A stretch of DNA of 64,000 bases from Timema cristinae (taxonomy: Eukaryota > Arthropoda > Insecta > Phasmatodea > Timematidae). The stretch spans positions 60,444,277 through 60,508,276 of the forward strand of contig JBCFYV010009882.1 in assembly GCA_039000515.1 (NCBI GenBank), written 5' to 3'. The notes below the pieces were generated by a model. That model was not told where the DNA came from. It saw nothing but the letters and a program-made list of their open reading frames with translations, and ran no database searches. Of the stretch, positions 33,690-44,501 are shown one piece after another; position 1 is the stretch's first letter, and each line of letters opens with the position of its first letter. The position numbers and the translations under genes were made by a program.

Positions 33690-36596
33690 TAAAAATTAAG
33701 AGGATGGACAAAGAGTGTAGATTATGCGGAGCGTTGAAATGGGAGGAAGAAAATCGTGGGGTGTGTTGTTCTGGTGGTAAAGTAAATATTTCTCGAATAC
33801 AGGAACCAGTGCAAACATTAAAAGAGCTTTTCTTATGTTAGAATGAAGAGTCACGTTGCTTTCTGAACAACATTAGAAAATATAATAGTTGCTTCCACAT
33901 GACGTCGGTTGGTGCGGATAGTGTCGTTTCCATGCCAGGATTTTCACCAACTTTTATCATTCAAGGACAAGTGTACCATAAAATCGGTTCACTGCTCCTT
34001 ATGATCCATATGATCCATGGACCATGTGGTGCGCAAAACACGTAATCTTCATGCATGAAGGATGGTAAATGTACAAAGAAATATCCCCGAGTGCTATTAA
34101 AGGGCACGCAGACTAATGAAAATTGATACCCTCTCTACAGGCGTAGAGCAACACAAGATGGAGGGCGCACAGCCATCATCAAACACGACGGCAATGACGT
34201 TTCGGTAGACAATAGCTGGATAGTGCCTTATAATCCCCTGATCTCAAAAATATTTGATGCGCATGTTAAAGTGGAGTTTTGCAGCTCAGTCCAGGCTATC
34301 AAATACATTTGCAAATATATCAACAAAGGCAGCGATCAGGCATTTTTTTAAGTTCGGCAAGCAGGCAATGTGAACATTGATCCTAGGAATGAAGTGCAAA
34401 CATTCAGGGCTGGCCGGTACGTAAGCAGCAACGAGGCAGTGTGGCGGATCTTGAGCTTACCATTGCACGAGAGACATACCATTGTAGTCCACCTGGCAGT
34501 GCACCGGCCCAATGGCGAGCGCTTTTACTTCAATTAGCAAAATTTCGGTGAAAGAATCACGGCGCCCCCTAGAACGACATTGACGGCATTCTTCCACATC
34601 TGCCAAAATGATAATTTTGCAAAAACCTTGCACTATTCTGAAGTGCCGCTATACTATACCTTGAATACACCGAGAAAAGCATGGAAATGCCGCGTGCAAG
34701 GAACACCTACTGAGGGCTGGCCAGGTGTGAAGGCTGGGGATGCACTGGATTGGATATATACCGTGCATGTTAGCAACTATGAGTGCTACTGTTTGCGCAT
34801 GTTTCTCAATATAGTCCGGGGCCCAACGAGTTTCGAAAATCTAAAATCTGTGGATGGCCAAAGCGTGCCAAGTACAAAGAAGCATGCGAGGCGCTCGGAC
34901 TTTTGGAAAACGACAACCACTGGAACGCAACCATAGACGAAGCTGTGCTATGTCACTCGCCTACAAAAATTAGAGAGATGTTTGCTATATTAGTGTGCAC
35001 TTGCGGACTCTCTAACCCTAAACAACTGTGGGGAAAATACAAAAATGTACTTTCAGAGGATATTGCTTACAGATTACAAGGAGCGAATGATAATTTAATC
35101 ATCAACGCAGCATTGAGAATAATCAAAGATAAGATCATTTCTAAGACAGGAAAGGGACTCGCAGATTTTGGTTTGCCTACACCGTTGCAAGATGGAGAGT
35201 GAGTCTAGCGATGTAGTCAAAGAGCTCAACTACGATGCCACGGCATTACAGGCTCATGTCTATGACATGATACCACGTCTACTTCCTGAGCAGAAACACA
35301 TTTTTGATACTATCTTGCAGCGCATACAAAGTGAAGAAGAGGGACTTTTTTTTCCTCGACGCACCAGGAGGTACGGGCAAAATATTTGGGCTTAATCTTT
35401 TCTTGTCACAAATCCGTAAATATCGCAAAATAGCCTTGGTGGTGGGTTCTTCGAGCATCGCTGTGACTTTGCTCTGCGTCGGAAGGACTACACACTCGGT
35501 TTTTAAATTACCGCTTAATCTTGCAACCGAAGAAAATCCAAATCACAATATCAGCAAGAGCAGTGGTCGCGGTGCTCTTATGCAGCAGTGCAAGTTGATC
35601 GTCTGGGATGAGTGCACGATGTCACACAAGAAGGCGGTAGAAGCATTAAACCGTATCCTGCAGGATATCCGTAGCAACGAGACGCTGATGGGTGGAGTGG
35701 TAGTTTTGCTCGCTGGTGATTTCAGACAGACCCTACCTGTTGTTGAGAGGGGTACTCCAGCAGATGAAATGAATGCGTGTCTCAAGGCATCGCCACTGTG
35801 GGCTAGAGTTGAAAAACTTCATCTTACGTGCAATATGAGGGTCCTGCTTTATAACGACCAAGAATATGGAGCATATTCCAGTAAACTGCTGCAAATTGGA
35901 GAGGGTCGCTCACAAACCAATGAAGAGGGCAAAATTACTCTTACGACGGAATTTTTCAACCCAGTAACATCGGAGGAGCGGCTCATTTCTAAAGTGTTCC
36001 CAAATTTACAAACCAACATTTCTAACGAAGAGTGGCTGTATGAGAGAGCAGTATTGTTAGCAAAGAATGACTCTGTAAATAGAATTAACAAAAAAATATT
36101 AGACGGTGTAGTCGGTGAACCAAAGTTGTATACGTTGATAGATACCGTTATGGCAAGTAATGATAGTACAACCTATCCTGTAAAGTTTTTAAACTCATTG
36201 GAATTATCAGTTGTGCCGTCCTATTGTCTTGAATTGAAGATCGGCGTCCCCGTTTTGCTGATGCGTAATCTTGATGAATCCAGGTTGTGCAATGGTACCA
36301 GACTACGCATCATTGAGCTGGGGATAAACGTCATAAAGGCTTCTATAATCACAGAAGGATCTAAAGGAGATGAAGTTTTGATTCCACGGATTTATATTAT
36401 TCCCAACAACCTCCCTTTTCAATTTAATCGCTTACAGTTTCCACTGAAGATGGCTTTTTCTATGACTATCAACAAGTCACAGGGCCATACTTTAAAAGTA
36501 GCAAGAATCCACTTAAGCACTCCGTGTTTCTCACATGGTCAACTGTATGTCACCTGCTATAGAGTATCGAGTGCTCGAAACTTACATGTACTTTGA
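33690..36596 (+). pseudogene. Helitron Rep-helicase polyprotein, broken
   Basis: The normal protein nicks and joins DNA (HUH Rep domain) and unwinds it (PIF1-like helicase). Visible in order: CRLCGALKWEEENRGVCCSG (near 33720), CFLNNIRKYNSCFHMTS (33860), then a jump at 34001-34018 to HGPCGAQN. YRRRATQDGGRTA (34138) follows, then IKYICKYINKGSD with the two Rep tyrosine codons (34304-34306, 34316-34318). The helicase runs in one open frame 35304-36596: DAPGGTGKI (Walker A), WDECTMSHKKAV, AGDFRQTLPV, TINKSQGHT and RVSSARN. The HUH histidines are absent, lost at the 34001 junction. Stops occur near 34350 and 34538 and shifts near 34830, 35195 and 35350. Walker A ends GKI rather than GKT. Confidence 0.88.
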
Positions 36597-36664
36597 GAAA
36601 ACAACAAATCGTACATCGTCGTCTACAGAAACATTTTGTAATAATATATAAGTGAAAATGTAAA

Positions 36665-37111
36665 TCTTACTAATATTATAAATGTAAAAGTTTGTTTGTT
36701 ATGATTATAATGTGATTGAAACTATGTTATTTAAGAATTTGTGGTGTAATATTTTGTATTTAAAGTGAATAGTAATTAGTGTTATGTTGATTCATACTAA
36801 TAAATATGATGTAATTTTAGCTATGTAGATTGCAAAAATCATTATTTCATTTATTTATTTATCTCACTAATTAAGAACATAAAAATTTAAAAATATTTAA
36901 ATAATAATTAATAACTTTAATAATTTTAATTTCTTTTACTACTAAATATTTAAAAGTGAAAATTAAAATACGGCAAAATTATTTACAACTAGAACTGAGA
37001 AAAATGCATTGATATTTGAAAAAATATTTGATTTATGAGCAAAACAGTTTGGTTAAGAATTAAAAGATTTTATCAATTATTGCGGGCGAAGCCGCGACGG
37101 GTAAAAGCTAG
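36665..37111 (+). mobile_element. Inner Helitron end pair (447 bp)
   Basis: A second TCTTACTAATATTATAAATG begins 69 bp after the helicase stop and shares the only 3' hairpin/CTAG end. It could be a small non-autonomous Helitron inserted near the end of the larger one, with loss of the outer 3' end, or a duplication made during rolling-circle replication. Confidence 0.7.
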
Positions 37112-37800
37112 TAAATAATAAATTTTAAATAGAGTATAAATTAATGCTTTTTCATGTTATTAGTATATACCAGTACTAATTAATATTGTTTGAAATAAGT
37201 CTTAATTAATCATTTCCTCCTTGCTGGGGTTGAGACCTATAAGGTACTATTCTTCAATGCATTGACTGATCAGCTCTGGTAGCTTTGTCGGTTTGAATCC
37301 CATTCAGGTTGAAATGAATTAGTCTTAACTTCATGTGAAATTGGTTGTGGATTGAGTGATTCTGAAGTATCTAAGTGCAGACGCAGCTGTAATAAACCTT
37401 AGCATGTGTTGAGAACCTTTAAAACCTATTTAAACAATGGTGACTCCTAGTTACACCTCTTTTTTGTAGGTTTGTTTTATTACTGTTTGGACAGTAAATA
37501 AGGAAATGTTAACTACAATTTTATCTCACTTTGGCTTTGTACACATTCTATTGAAGATATCATTTTTGTGCTTTTTACAATTGGGGTATTAAGGGCACTT
37601 TTAATGGGTAAAACAAAATACCCTTTTAATATCAAGTTCCAAGGCTGGTCTTAAAATGTAACCTAAGTATACGATACATCCTTTGTGTTGTTTTATATTT
37701 TAATTCTACTTCCATATATTTTAAATTTTTATTAACATTATTAATGCACATTCAAATTAAAGAATAATATTTGTACATCTTATTATGCATCAATTTAAAT
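37112..37800. other. AT-rich non-coding stretch
   Basis: No gene and no second Helitron 3' end recognised. Confidence 0.5.
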
Positions 37801-37807
37801 TAGACTG

Positions 37808-38058
37808 ACCTGCTTCAGTGATTGCATGGTTTAAGACGCTACTATCGCAGTAGACTAGAAAGCTGATTACAGGGAGATTGTTATTTAAATCTCTGTCGGG
37901 TGACTGAGGATGGTTTTTACAAAAGTGTTTTCCACTCTGCAAATGCGGGTACACTTCCTCCTAATATAACCTTCCTAATCGCTAAATTAAAACCATTAGC
38001 ATAACTAGTACATAAGCTAATAACCCGAATAGTTAGTAAGACGCAGTGCTAAAAAAAA
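37808..38058 (+). mobile_element. tRNA-derived SINE, family A, diverged
   Basis: The head GACCTGCTTCAGTGATTGCA, the family A body and the tail TAGTAAGACGCAGTGCT plus poly-A. The duplication TAGACTG is at 37801-37807 and 38059-38065. Confidence 0.8.
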
Positions 38059-38550
38059 TAGACTGGTGGGATGAGTGAATTACACACCTAACTTTTACTA
38101 TGTCCATTGCTGACCGTGAATACTGAAGTTCATTCTTGACTATGTACACTAGGTTTGGAGTTACTATTTTGAGATTACCTATACACACTTCATGTGGATG
38201 TTAATTACAAAATAATGTAAATAGATACATTGAGAGAATAGTAAATTTTTTATAAATACATTTTTTTCTTTTTCAAGTATCCACTTACATTATTTTAAAA
38301 TTAATTTTGGTGGATTAATCAACATATTTGCTACATGTCAAAGATAAACATTGATTTTATATTTACAGTATGTAGTATAAAATAAATTACAATTATTTTT
38401 TTTTCTTTTTCTTTTAAAAAATTATCTGACACAAACAAGGATGTTTTATTTACCAAAATTATAATAATATGCCAAACTTATCTAATCTTCTCCTAAGTAA
38501 TTTAAAAATAATAATTTATTGATTGATTAAATAACTTTTTTACATTTGTA

Positions 38551-38770
38551 GCTGACCTCGGGGATCTTGGGGTAAAGTGCTCACCCCAGTACCTGCTACT
38601 TGTGGGTTCAAACCCAACCGAGGTCGACAGATTTTTCTTCAGTGATAAAAAAAACCGTAGAACAACTTTCTTCAGAGTGGAAGTAAGGTTGTTGGTCTCA
38701 TGTTGATTATGACATGACAAATAACCCTGGAAAGTATGTGAAAATATCTTTCCCGGCAAAATTGACAAGC
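38551..38770 (+). mobile_element. tRNA-derived SINE, separate family D
   Basis: A strongly tRNA-like head: GACCTCGGGGATCTTGGGGT (box A region) and GTGGGTTCAAACCCAACCGA (box B), able to close GACCTCGG with CCGAGGTC. The body (CATGTTGATTATGACATGAC) differs from the other families and the common tail is absent. Confidence 0.65.
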
Positions 38771-40479
38771 CCTTTAGTTCTTGCTCATATTAATTCTCTT
38801 ATGCTGATATAATCAGTCTGTTTAGAATGTGCCTTTTAAATACCTCAAATAAAAATAAATAATTTTATATTTGACACTACAGGTTAGATATACACCTTGA
38901 AATCCCGGGAAAGTCTTTAAACCGAGTGTGACGGTGAAAATTGATGGAAATTTTAAGTAATTGGAATTTTAAAATATTCTTGCTTTATTTTTCTAAATGG
39001 AGAAAACCCTGTGTAAACTATTAGCTTTATCAACCATTCATATGACTTTGTGAAGAAAACTGATATTTGCTGTCAAGAATTTCTTGTGTCAAAAATTTAA
39101 TTGAAAACATTGAAAATAACTAGGTTGATAGTTATTCATATAAAATACTGTGAAAATGCTTATTTCTTGAACTTGAAAACCATTAAAAATTATGGAATAA
39201 AAAAAAGCATTCACACTTCATTATCTTGATAATTTATTTTGTAATGGCGTTAAGCTTGATGTCACTCATCTTTTTTGTAATATTTAAAAATTAATTGTAA
39301 AAATAAAATAAATTTCAAAATTTAATAATAGTCTTGCCAAACAAAATATTTATATCATTTATTTAACTTTGTTAAATTTACAAGTCCTTGTAACTAACCA
39401 AGAACATCCATTTAATCCAAACGATTATAAATACATGACCTTAACCTTCCGGTTTTTATCACATTATATTGCATAGCTGAATGTTAATGTTATCATGTTA
39501 TCAACTAAACTGGTACATTCGCCAATCCCTACTCAAAAGGAATGTCACATCTTGTTGCTTCACGATCAGCAAACTATCAGATTTATGCTTTATTTTTTAA
39601 AAAAAACATTAAATATTTAGGCAGCCTTAAAGTAGTATAACACCACTTGTTGGAATAGCTAGACCTACTAGCTGTTCACAATTAAGGGTCTTCCATACAC
39701 AGCATTACCATGATTTTTTTTAAGTGAAGGGCTCAAAAAACTCTCGCAAAGGCCTTTAAAGTTTAAAATATTCTAACCAATTTGAAATCAGAAATAGGAA
39801 ATTATGTATCAGTCTGTGTAAGTTTGAAAAGTTAGTTAGGATAATATTTGAGCTTTTTTAATTGAAAGTGTTATTCTTTAATATAAGATACTGTGTTAGT
39901 ATATATTTATTTTAATTACTATGTTCTGATAGCCTAATCGTAGAGAATGGGACAACACACATTTAATAAACACGCCAGCAATGGGATCACAGATCATGTG
40001 ACACCACTGACATGGGTGTCATATAGCAGAATTGCAATTATGGATTTATTTAAATTCATCATACAATTTACCATGCCATCATATTGCTGACAATATGAAG
40101 AATCCCTCCAATAGTGCGTCTTAGCAATGCCATAGTGTATGATTTAATATATAATTTTCTTTACTGGTTGTAATAGTTGTATAAACGCTTTTGATTTACT
40201 TTAATGCATTAGGTAAGTGACAAAATATTTCTATAGTAAAATTATCTATAGTTTTTATATTTATCTATCAGTAAATTAGATTTAGAGTAACAGTTAGTCT
40301 GTTTAAGCTGTGTAATAATTTATTATTTTATAAATAATTTATTCTAGGGATTGTTTTAGTTTTTTATAATATTTTTATTTACATTTGTGCAATTGACAAG
40401 TAACAATAATAGTGTTGTATTAATATAATCACTTGAAGTGTTTGTATTTATTTATCAGTTAATTTGATGGAGTGTAATC
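38771..40479. other. AT-rich non-coding stretch
   Basis: No gene or repeat boundary recognised. Confidence 0.5.
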
Positions 40480-40484
40480 ATAAC

Positions 40485-40686
40485 TGTGGTATTGGGTAGT
40501 AAGAAGAAGAAAGAAAAGAAATTGGGTGTCGACTGACAAGAGTTTGGCAGCCTGACAACCAGAAAGACAGAAAGTAGGGAACGAAGAAAACTTGTGATTC
40601 GAGTGGCCGAGCTTATGGATGGTAAGCCTTTCTTGAGCCGACGTGAAATCCATTAATATATGTTGCATCCTGTGGAGGATAGAACA
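40485..40686 (+). repeat. Gypsy 5' LTR
   Basis: Starts TGTGGTATTGGG and ends GATAGAACA. It shares ATCCATTAATATATGTTGCA and GGCAGCCTGACAACC with the 3' LTR but differs at many sites, so the insertion is not recent. Confidence 0.85.
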
Positions 40687-40749
40687 TAAATGGTGACAAG
40701 GATAATAGTGGAAATTCTGTAAACGATGTGTGACTATTAACACGCAAGA

Positions 40750-43066
40750 ACAGTGCCTTACACTTTGCAGGATGCGGTGAGGAAGAATTAAAGTTGATGC
40801 ATGATGATGGGATAGTGTACCCTGTTCAACATAGCCAATGAGTGGGCTACACCATCAGTGTGTGTACCTAAGGAAAATGGAAAAGTGAGGTTATGTGGGG
40901 ATTTTAAATTGACTCTGAATAAATTTATGGAAGACGAACACTATCCGTTGCCCACGATTGAGAGTATTTTTGAAAAGCTTTCTGGGGAAAGATATTCAGC
41001 AAGATGATTTTGTCAAAGGGGTACCTAAAGTTGCAGGTTAGTAAAGCGTCTCAACCTTAACTAACTGTGAATACGCAAGTGGGATTGTTCAGATTCCGCA
41101 GACTAAGTCCAGGTATAAAGAGTGCGTGTTCTCTTTTTCAGTCTGTCATAGACCCAATTTTGTTAGGGCTAGAGAAGACCTTTTGTTGTATCACTGATAT
41201 AATAGTAGTATCAGGTACAGTGGAAGAGGCCATGAAACGTACAAATGAGATGCTTCAGAGACTAAGGGATTATGGGGTTAAAGTAAACAAGGACAAATGT
41301 GTTTTTCTGGCAGACGAAATTACCTATTTGGGTCATCGGATTGATGCGAGGGGAATTCATCCAACCAAGAAAAGGGTGAAGGACATATTAGGGGCAGCTG
41401 CGCCAGAAGATGTGACACAGCTGAAAGCATTTCTAGGACTTTTGCAATTTTATGGAAAATTCTTACCCAACTTAGCAACAGAGTTGAGTCCTTTGTATAA
41501 ATTGTTGGAGTCTGGCAGGAAGTGGAAACGGGACCGAGAAGAGCAACAAGTGTTTGAGAAAAGTAAAAGGCTATTAGTGGAGAGTGACACGGAAGTGCCA
41601 TTCAACTCTTCTTTGCCCATTAAGATAACTTGTGATTCTTCCAGTAAGGGTCTTGTGAGTGTGATGAATCATGTGCTACCAGATGGTTCCACTCGACCTG
41701 TATATTTTAAATCCAGGACATTATCAAAAGCCGAAAAGAACTATCCACAAATAGAGAAGGAAGCTTTAGCATTGATTTTCGGAGTAAAAAAATTCCATAA
41801 GTATGTTTTTGGTCATAAATTTACCCTTGTTACTGACCATAAACTCTTGTATTTATTGTCCCCCAAGAAAGGTATTCCAGAGATAGCCGCAGCTCGTATA
41901 CAGCAGTGGGCGCTTCTATTGTCCATATATCCTTATGAGTTGGAGTATAGAAAAGGATCTGAGATCATTGAAGCGAATGTGTTGTCACGATTGCCGACTG
42001 GTGATGAGAAGATGTTAGAGGAGGATGCTAACTTTACTTTAGCATCTTTAGAGGAGCTACCAATATTTAGTGAGGAAATTGGGAAAGAAACTAGGAAAGA
42101 TTTATGTCTTTGTAAAATGATAGACTGGATACTAACTACATAGTTGGCCACTCAAGTTGGAACTGGAATGGATGCCTTTTTTTTCTTTCTCAGAAGCGAC
42201 ATGAGATCTCCATTGAAGACGGGTTCTCCTCTAAGGGAATCGATTGGTGGTCCCAGAGGCTGTCAGGTCATTTTGTCACTGTTACACGAAGAACACCCCG
42301 GAATGTGTAAAATGATGGCCTTGTCTCGAGGGTATGTGTGGTGGCCAGGAATTGACTCACATATTGAAGAAATATTATAGAAATGTTCCATTTTTCAAGA
42401 GACTTGAGATGTTGCTCCGAGAGTACCATTACAACAGTGGAGCTGGCCACTAAGAAGATGGCAGAGAGTTCATGTTGATTACGCAAAACTGGAGGGAACA
42501 GAATAATTAGTGTTGGTTAACGCTCATTCAAAATGGACAAAGGTGTTCCCCAAGTCTACGACGACGATGTTACAAACGATAGCCAAACTAAGGACATGTT
42601 TTGCAGCCTATGGTATACCAGAGAAGTTAAGTGTCGGGTGGAGGTCCACAGTTGGTGTCAGCAGAGATGAAAGATTTTCTGCGAGTAAATGGGGTGGTGC
42701 ACATGATATATACCACCTTATCATCCAGCATCTAAGGGACAGGCAGAAAGCTCAGTAAAGATAGTGAAAAAGATGCTTGTGCGAGCCTTGAAGAAGGATC
42801 GTCAGGAGGGGGGGAAAAAAACTCTCCTGCATAAAGTAGATAATTTCCTTTTTGCCTATAGGAATACTCTTCACACAATTACGAGTAAAACCCCGGCTGA
42901 GTTATTTCTTGGATTCAGCCCGAGAACGCGGTTTTCAATGTTGAAGCCTCATCTGGCGACAAGAGTGGCGAACAAGAAAGAAAAAGTGGAAATAAATTGG
43001 AATAGAAAGGCGAGATCTCCTCGGACATTTGAAGATGGTCAAGTAGTTTTTAATAAAACTTTTTGA
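40750..43066 (+). pseudogene. Gypsy pol relic (reverse transcriptase, RNase H, integrase)
   Basis: Reverse transcriptase starts near 40780 (EEELKLMHDDGIVYPVQHS), with a shift, then KVRLCGDFKLTLNKFMEDEH and YPLPTIESIFEKLSG. The long open frame 41067-42143 carries FRRLSPGIKSACSLFQ, YLGHRIDARGIHPTKK, the RNase H segment ITCDSSSKGLVSV and VTDHKLLYLL. Integrase pieces follow: HPGMCKMMALSRGYVWWPG, a zinc-finger remnant with CSIFQ in place of CxxC, HVDYAKLEG, VNAHSKWTKVFP and the C-terminal FLFAYRNTLHT...TPAELFLG. Two catalytic sites are altered: the motif A position reads MILSKGYLK (Asp lost) and the YxDD position reads CCITDIIV. Shifts near 40985 and stops in integrase complete the inactivation. 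Confidence 0.88.
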
Positions 43067-43569
43067 AGAGAAACTGTAACATGGATGCCAGGAAAAATAA
43101 TAAAGATTATAAGTCCTGTTACCTATCTAGCTAGGGTGGGAACTATCGTGAGCATGCGGATCACTTGCGGAATTCAATGTTAGGAGGTGGGACGGAAGCC
43201 CGGCTGGGACAAAACCTAGGAACCAATGACTCTGAGGAAGGAGTGCTTGTGCCTTAATTAGAAGATAATTCACAACAAGATGTTTCTCCAGGGCAAGCAG
43301 ATGATCCTTCTCCAGAGAAACCACCCCTCAGTTTCCCCAGTTCCTTGGAATCGCCTCGGTCATTCACCCCTCTGGTTTTGAGGCGAACTCCTCGGGTAAG
43401 GAAGGCCCCGAGGAGGCTGGATCTGTAATGATACAATCACTCCTCTCTTCCCTTGGACTAAAAGTGAGATAGGCAAGAGTTTGTAAATTAGGTTAGGTAG
43501 TTTAAGTGACATTGTAAATATTTTGTAAATTTTTAGGAGAGACAAGGTCATTCTATTGAAGGGGAAAGG

Positions 43570-43768
43570 TGTGGTATTGGGTGATAAGAAGAAGAAGGAA
43601 AAGAAACCGGTGTTGACTGGCAGAGGTTGGCAGCCTGACAACCGAAAAGACTGAGAGGAGGGAATGAAGAAAACTGGTAATTCAAGTAAAGGCCGAGCTT
43701 ATGGATAGTAAGCTTTTCTTAATCCAACGCGAAATCCATTAATATATGTTGCATCCTGTGGAGCAACA
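43570..43768 (+). repeat. Gypsy 3' LTR
   Basis: Starts TGTGGTATTGGGTGAT directly after the polypurine tract and ends GGAGCAACA, followed by the ATAAC duplication. Confidence 0.85.
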
Positions 43769-43773
43769 ATAAC

Positions 43774-44290
43774 CTTATAGCCACTCTCTTTACCAAATAG
43801 TTAAAACTTTTAACTATCCCAGATACCTCATCAATAGGTTTTAAATGTTTAGGTACCGTGTATAAATTGTGGAGGCTTAATGTATTTTGTATGGTTATGA
43901 AATAAAATTGGGTTTTTGTTTAAGGTTATATAAGACAGACTAAAATATTTGGCTAGGGACATGTCTTATAACTCCAATGTTATATATAAAATTATGTTGC
44001 AGGTTCTTACAGATATACATTTTCCCCCACTGGCATCTATCTATTAGCATTTGTGAAATATTACTTGTTGGCAGGCTTTCTGTTAAATATCTTTTGATGT
44101 GTCATAAGGGTTCGAACTCTGAATAACCAGCTAGCCCTTGTGAATGGATCAAAACAATGCAATCGTGGGATAAAACGTTATTTTGAACTTATATTTAAAA
44201 AAAACTAGATAACATTTTAGCTCAGGATCACCCCTTTTAATAGCTAGGCCTGCACTATATTAATTTAATAGGCCTATGAATACTGGTAAC
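43774..44290. other. AT-rich non-coding stretch
   Basis: No feature recognised between the gypsy element and the short palindromic MITE. Confidence 0.5.
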
Positions 44291-44292
44291 TA

Positions 44293-44499
44293 CAGTAGCT
44301 CCATGGCTTCTTTGGTGCTGACTGACAGCTGACAGTCAACATTTAGGTATATACCTAAATTTTGACCGTCAGAGGTGACAGCTGCTAAACACATGTTTTT
44401 GCAGATCATATGGTTCGGTGTAGGGATACATAATTGGGTCTGATAACTTTTCAAAGCTCTTAGCTGTCAGTCAGAACCAAAGAAGCCATGGGGCTACTG
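44293..44499. mobile_element. 207-bp MITE with 40-bp inverted repeats and TA duplication
   Basis: Left end CAGTAGCTCCATGGCTTCTT; the right end complement CAGTAGCCCCATGGCTTCTT. The match continues through TTGGT-CTGACTGACAGCT. TA flanks both sides (44291-44292 and 44500-44501). A smaller inner palindrome (TTTAGGTATATACCTAAA) lies at 44342-44359. No coding sequence; consistent with a mariner-mobilised MITE. Confidence 0.88.
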
Positions 44500-44501
44500 T
44501 A

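Larger units (their letters stand above)
33360..37111 (+). mobile_element. Helitron (rolling-circle transposon), defective
   Basis: The 5' end TCTTACTAATATTATAAATG is a characteristic arthropod Helitron start. The 3' end is a short hairpin (GCGG-GCGAAG-CCGC, 37082-37095) followed by AAAAGCTAG, the usual CTRR terminus. Flanking bases are A (33359) and T (37112), as expected for insertion between A and T without duplication. It encodes a broken Rep/helicase protein and contains a second 5' end at 36665. Confidence 0.9.
40485..43768 (+). mobile_element. Compact gypsy-type LTR retrotransposon
   Basis: Two LTRs (40485-40686 and 43570-43768) flank a pol relic. The 5-bp target duplication ATAAC is exact, at 40480-40484 and 43769-43773. 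A polypurine tract (GAAGGGGAAAGG) abuts the 3' LTR. Downstream of the 5' LTR TGGTGACAAGG is the primer-binding-site candidate. At 3,284 bp it is shorter than usual because gag and protease are missing: reverse transcriptase sequence starts within about 100 bp of the 5' LTR. Confidence 0.9.

Noticed and set aside
35304..36596. 430-codon PIF1-like helicase as a host gene
   Set aside because: It lies between Helitron 5' and 3' termini, next to Rep remnants with its catalytic tyrosines, and the upstream frame is broken. It is transposon-derived.
38551..38640. A functional tRNA gene
   Set aside because: The cloverleaf-like head continues directly into a SINE body, and the other tRNA-like heads in the window behave likewise. 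No stand-alone tRNA was seen.
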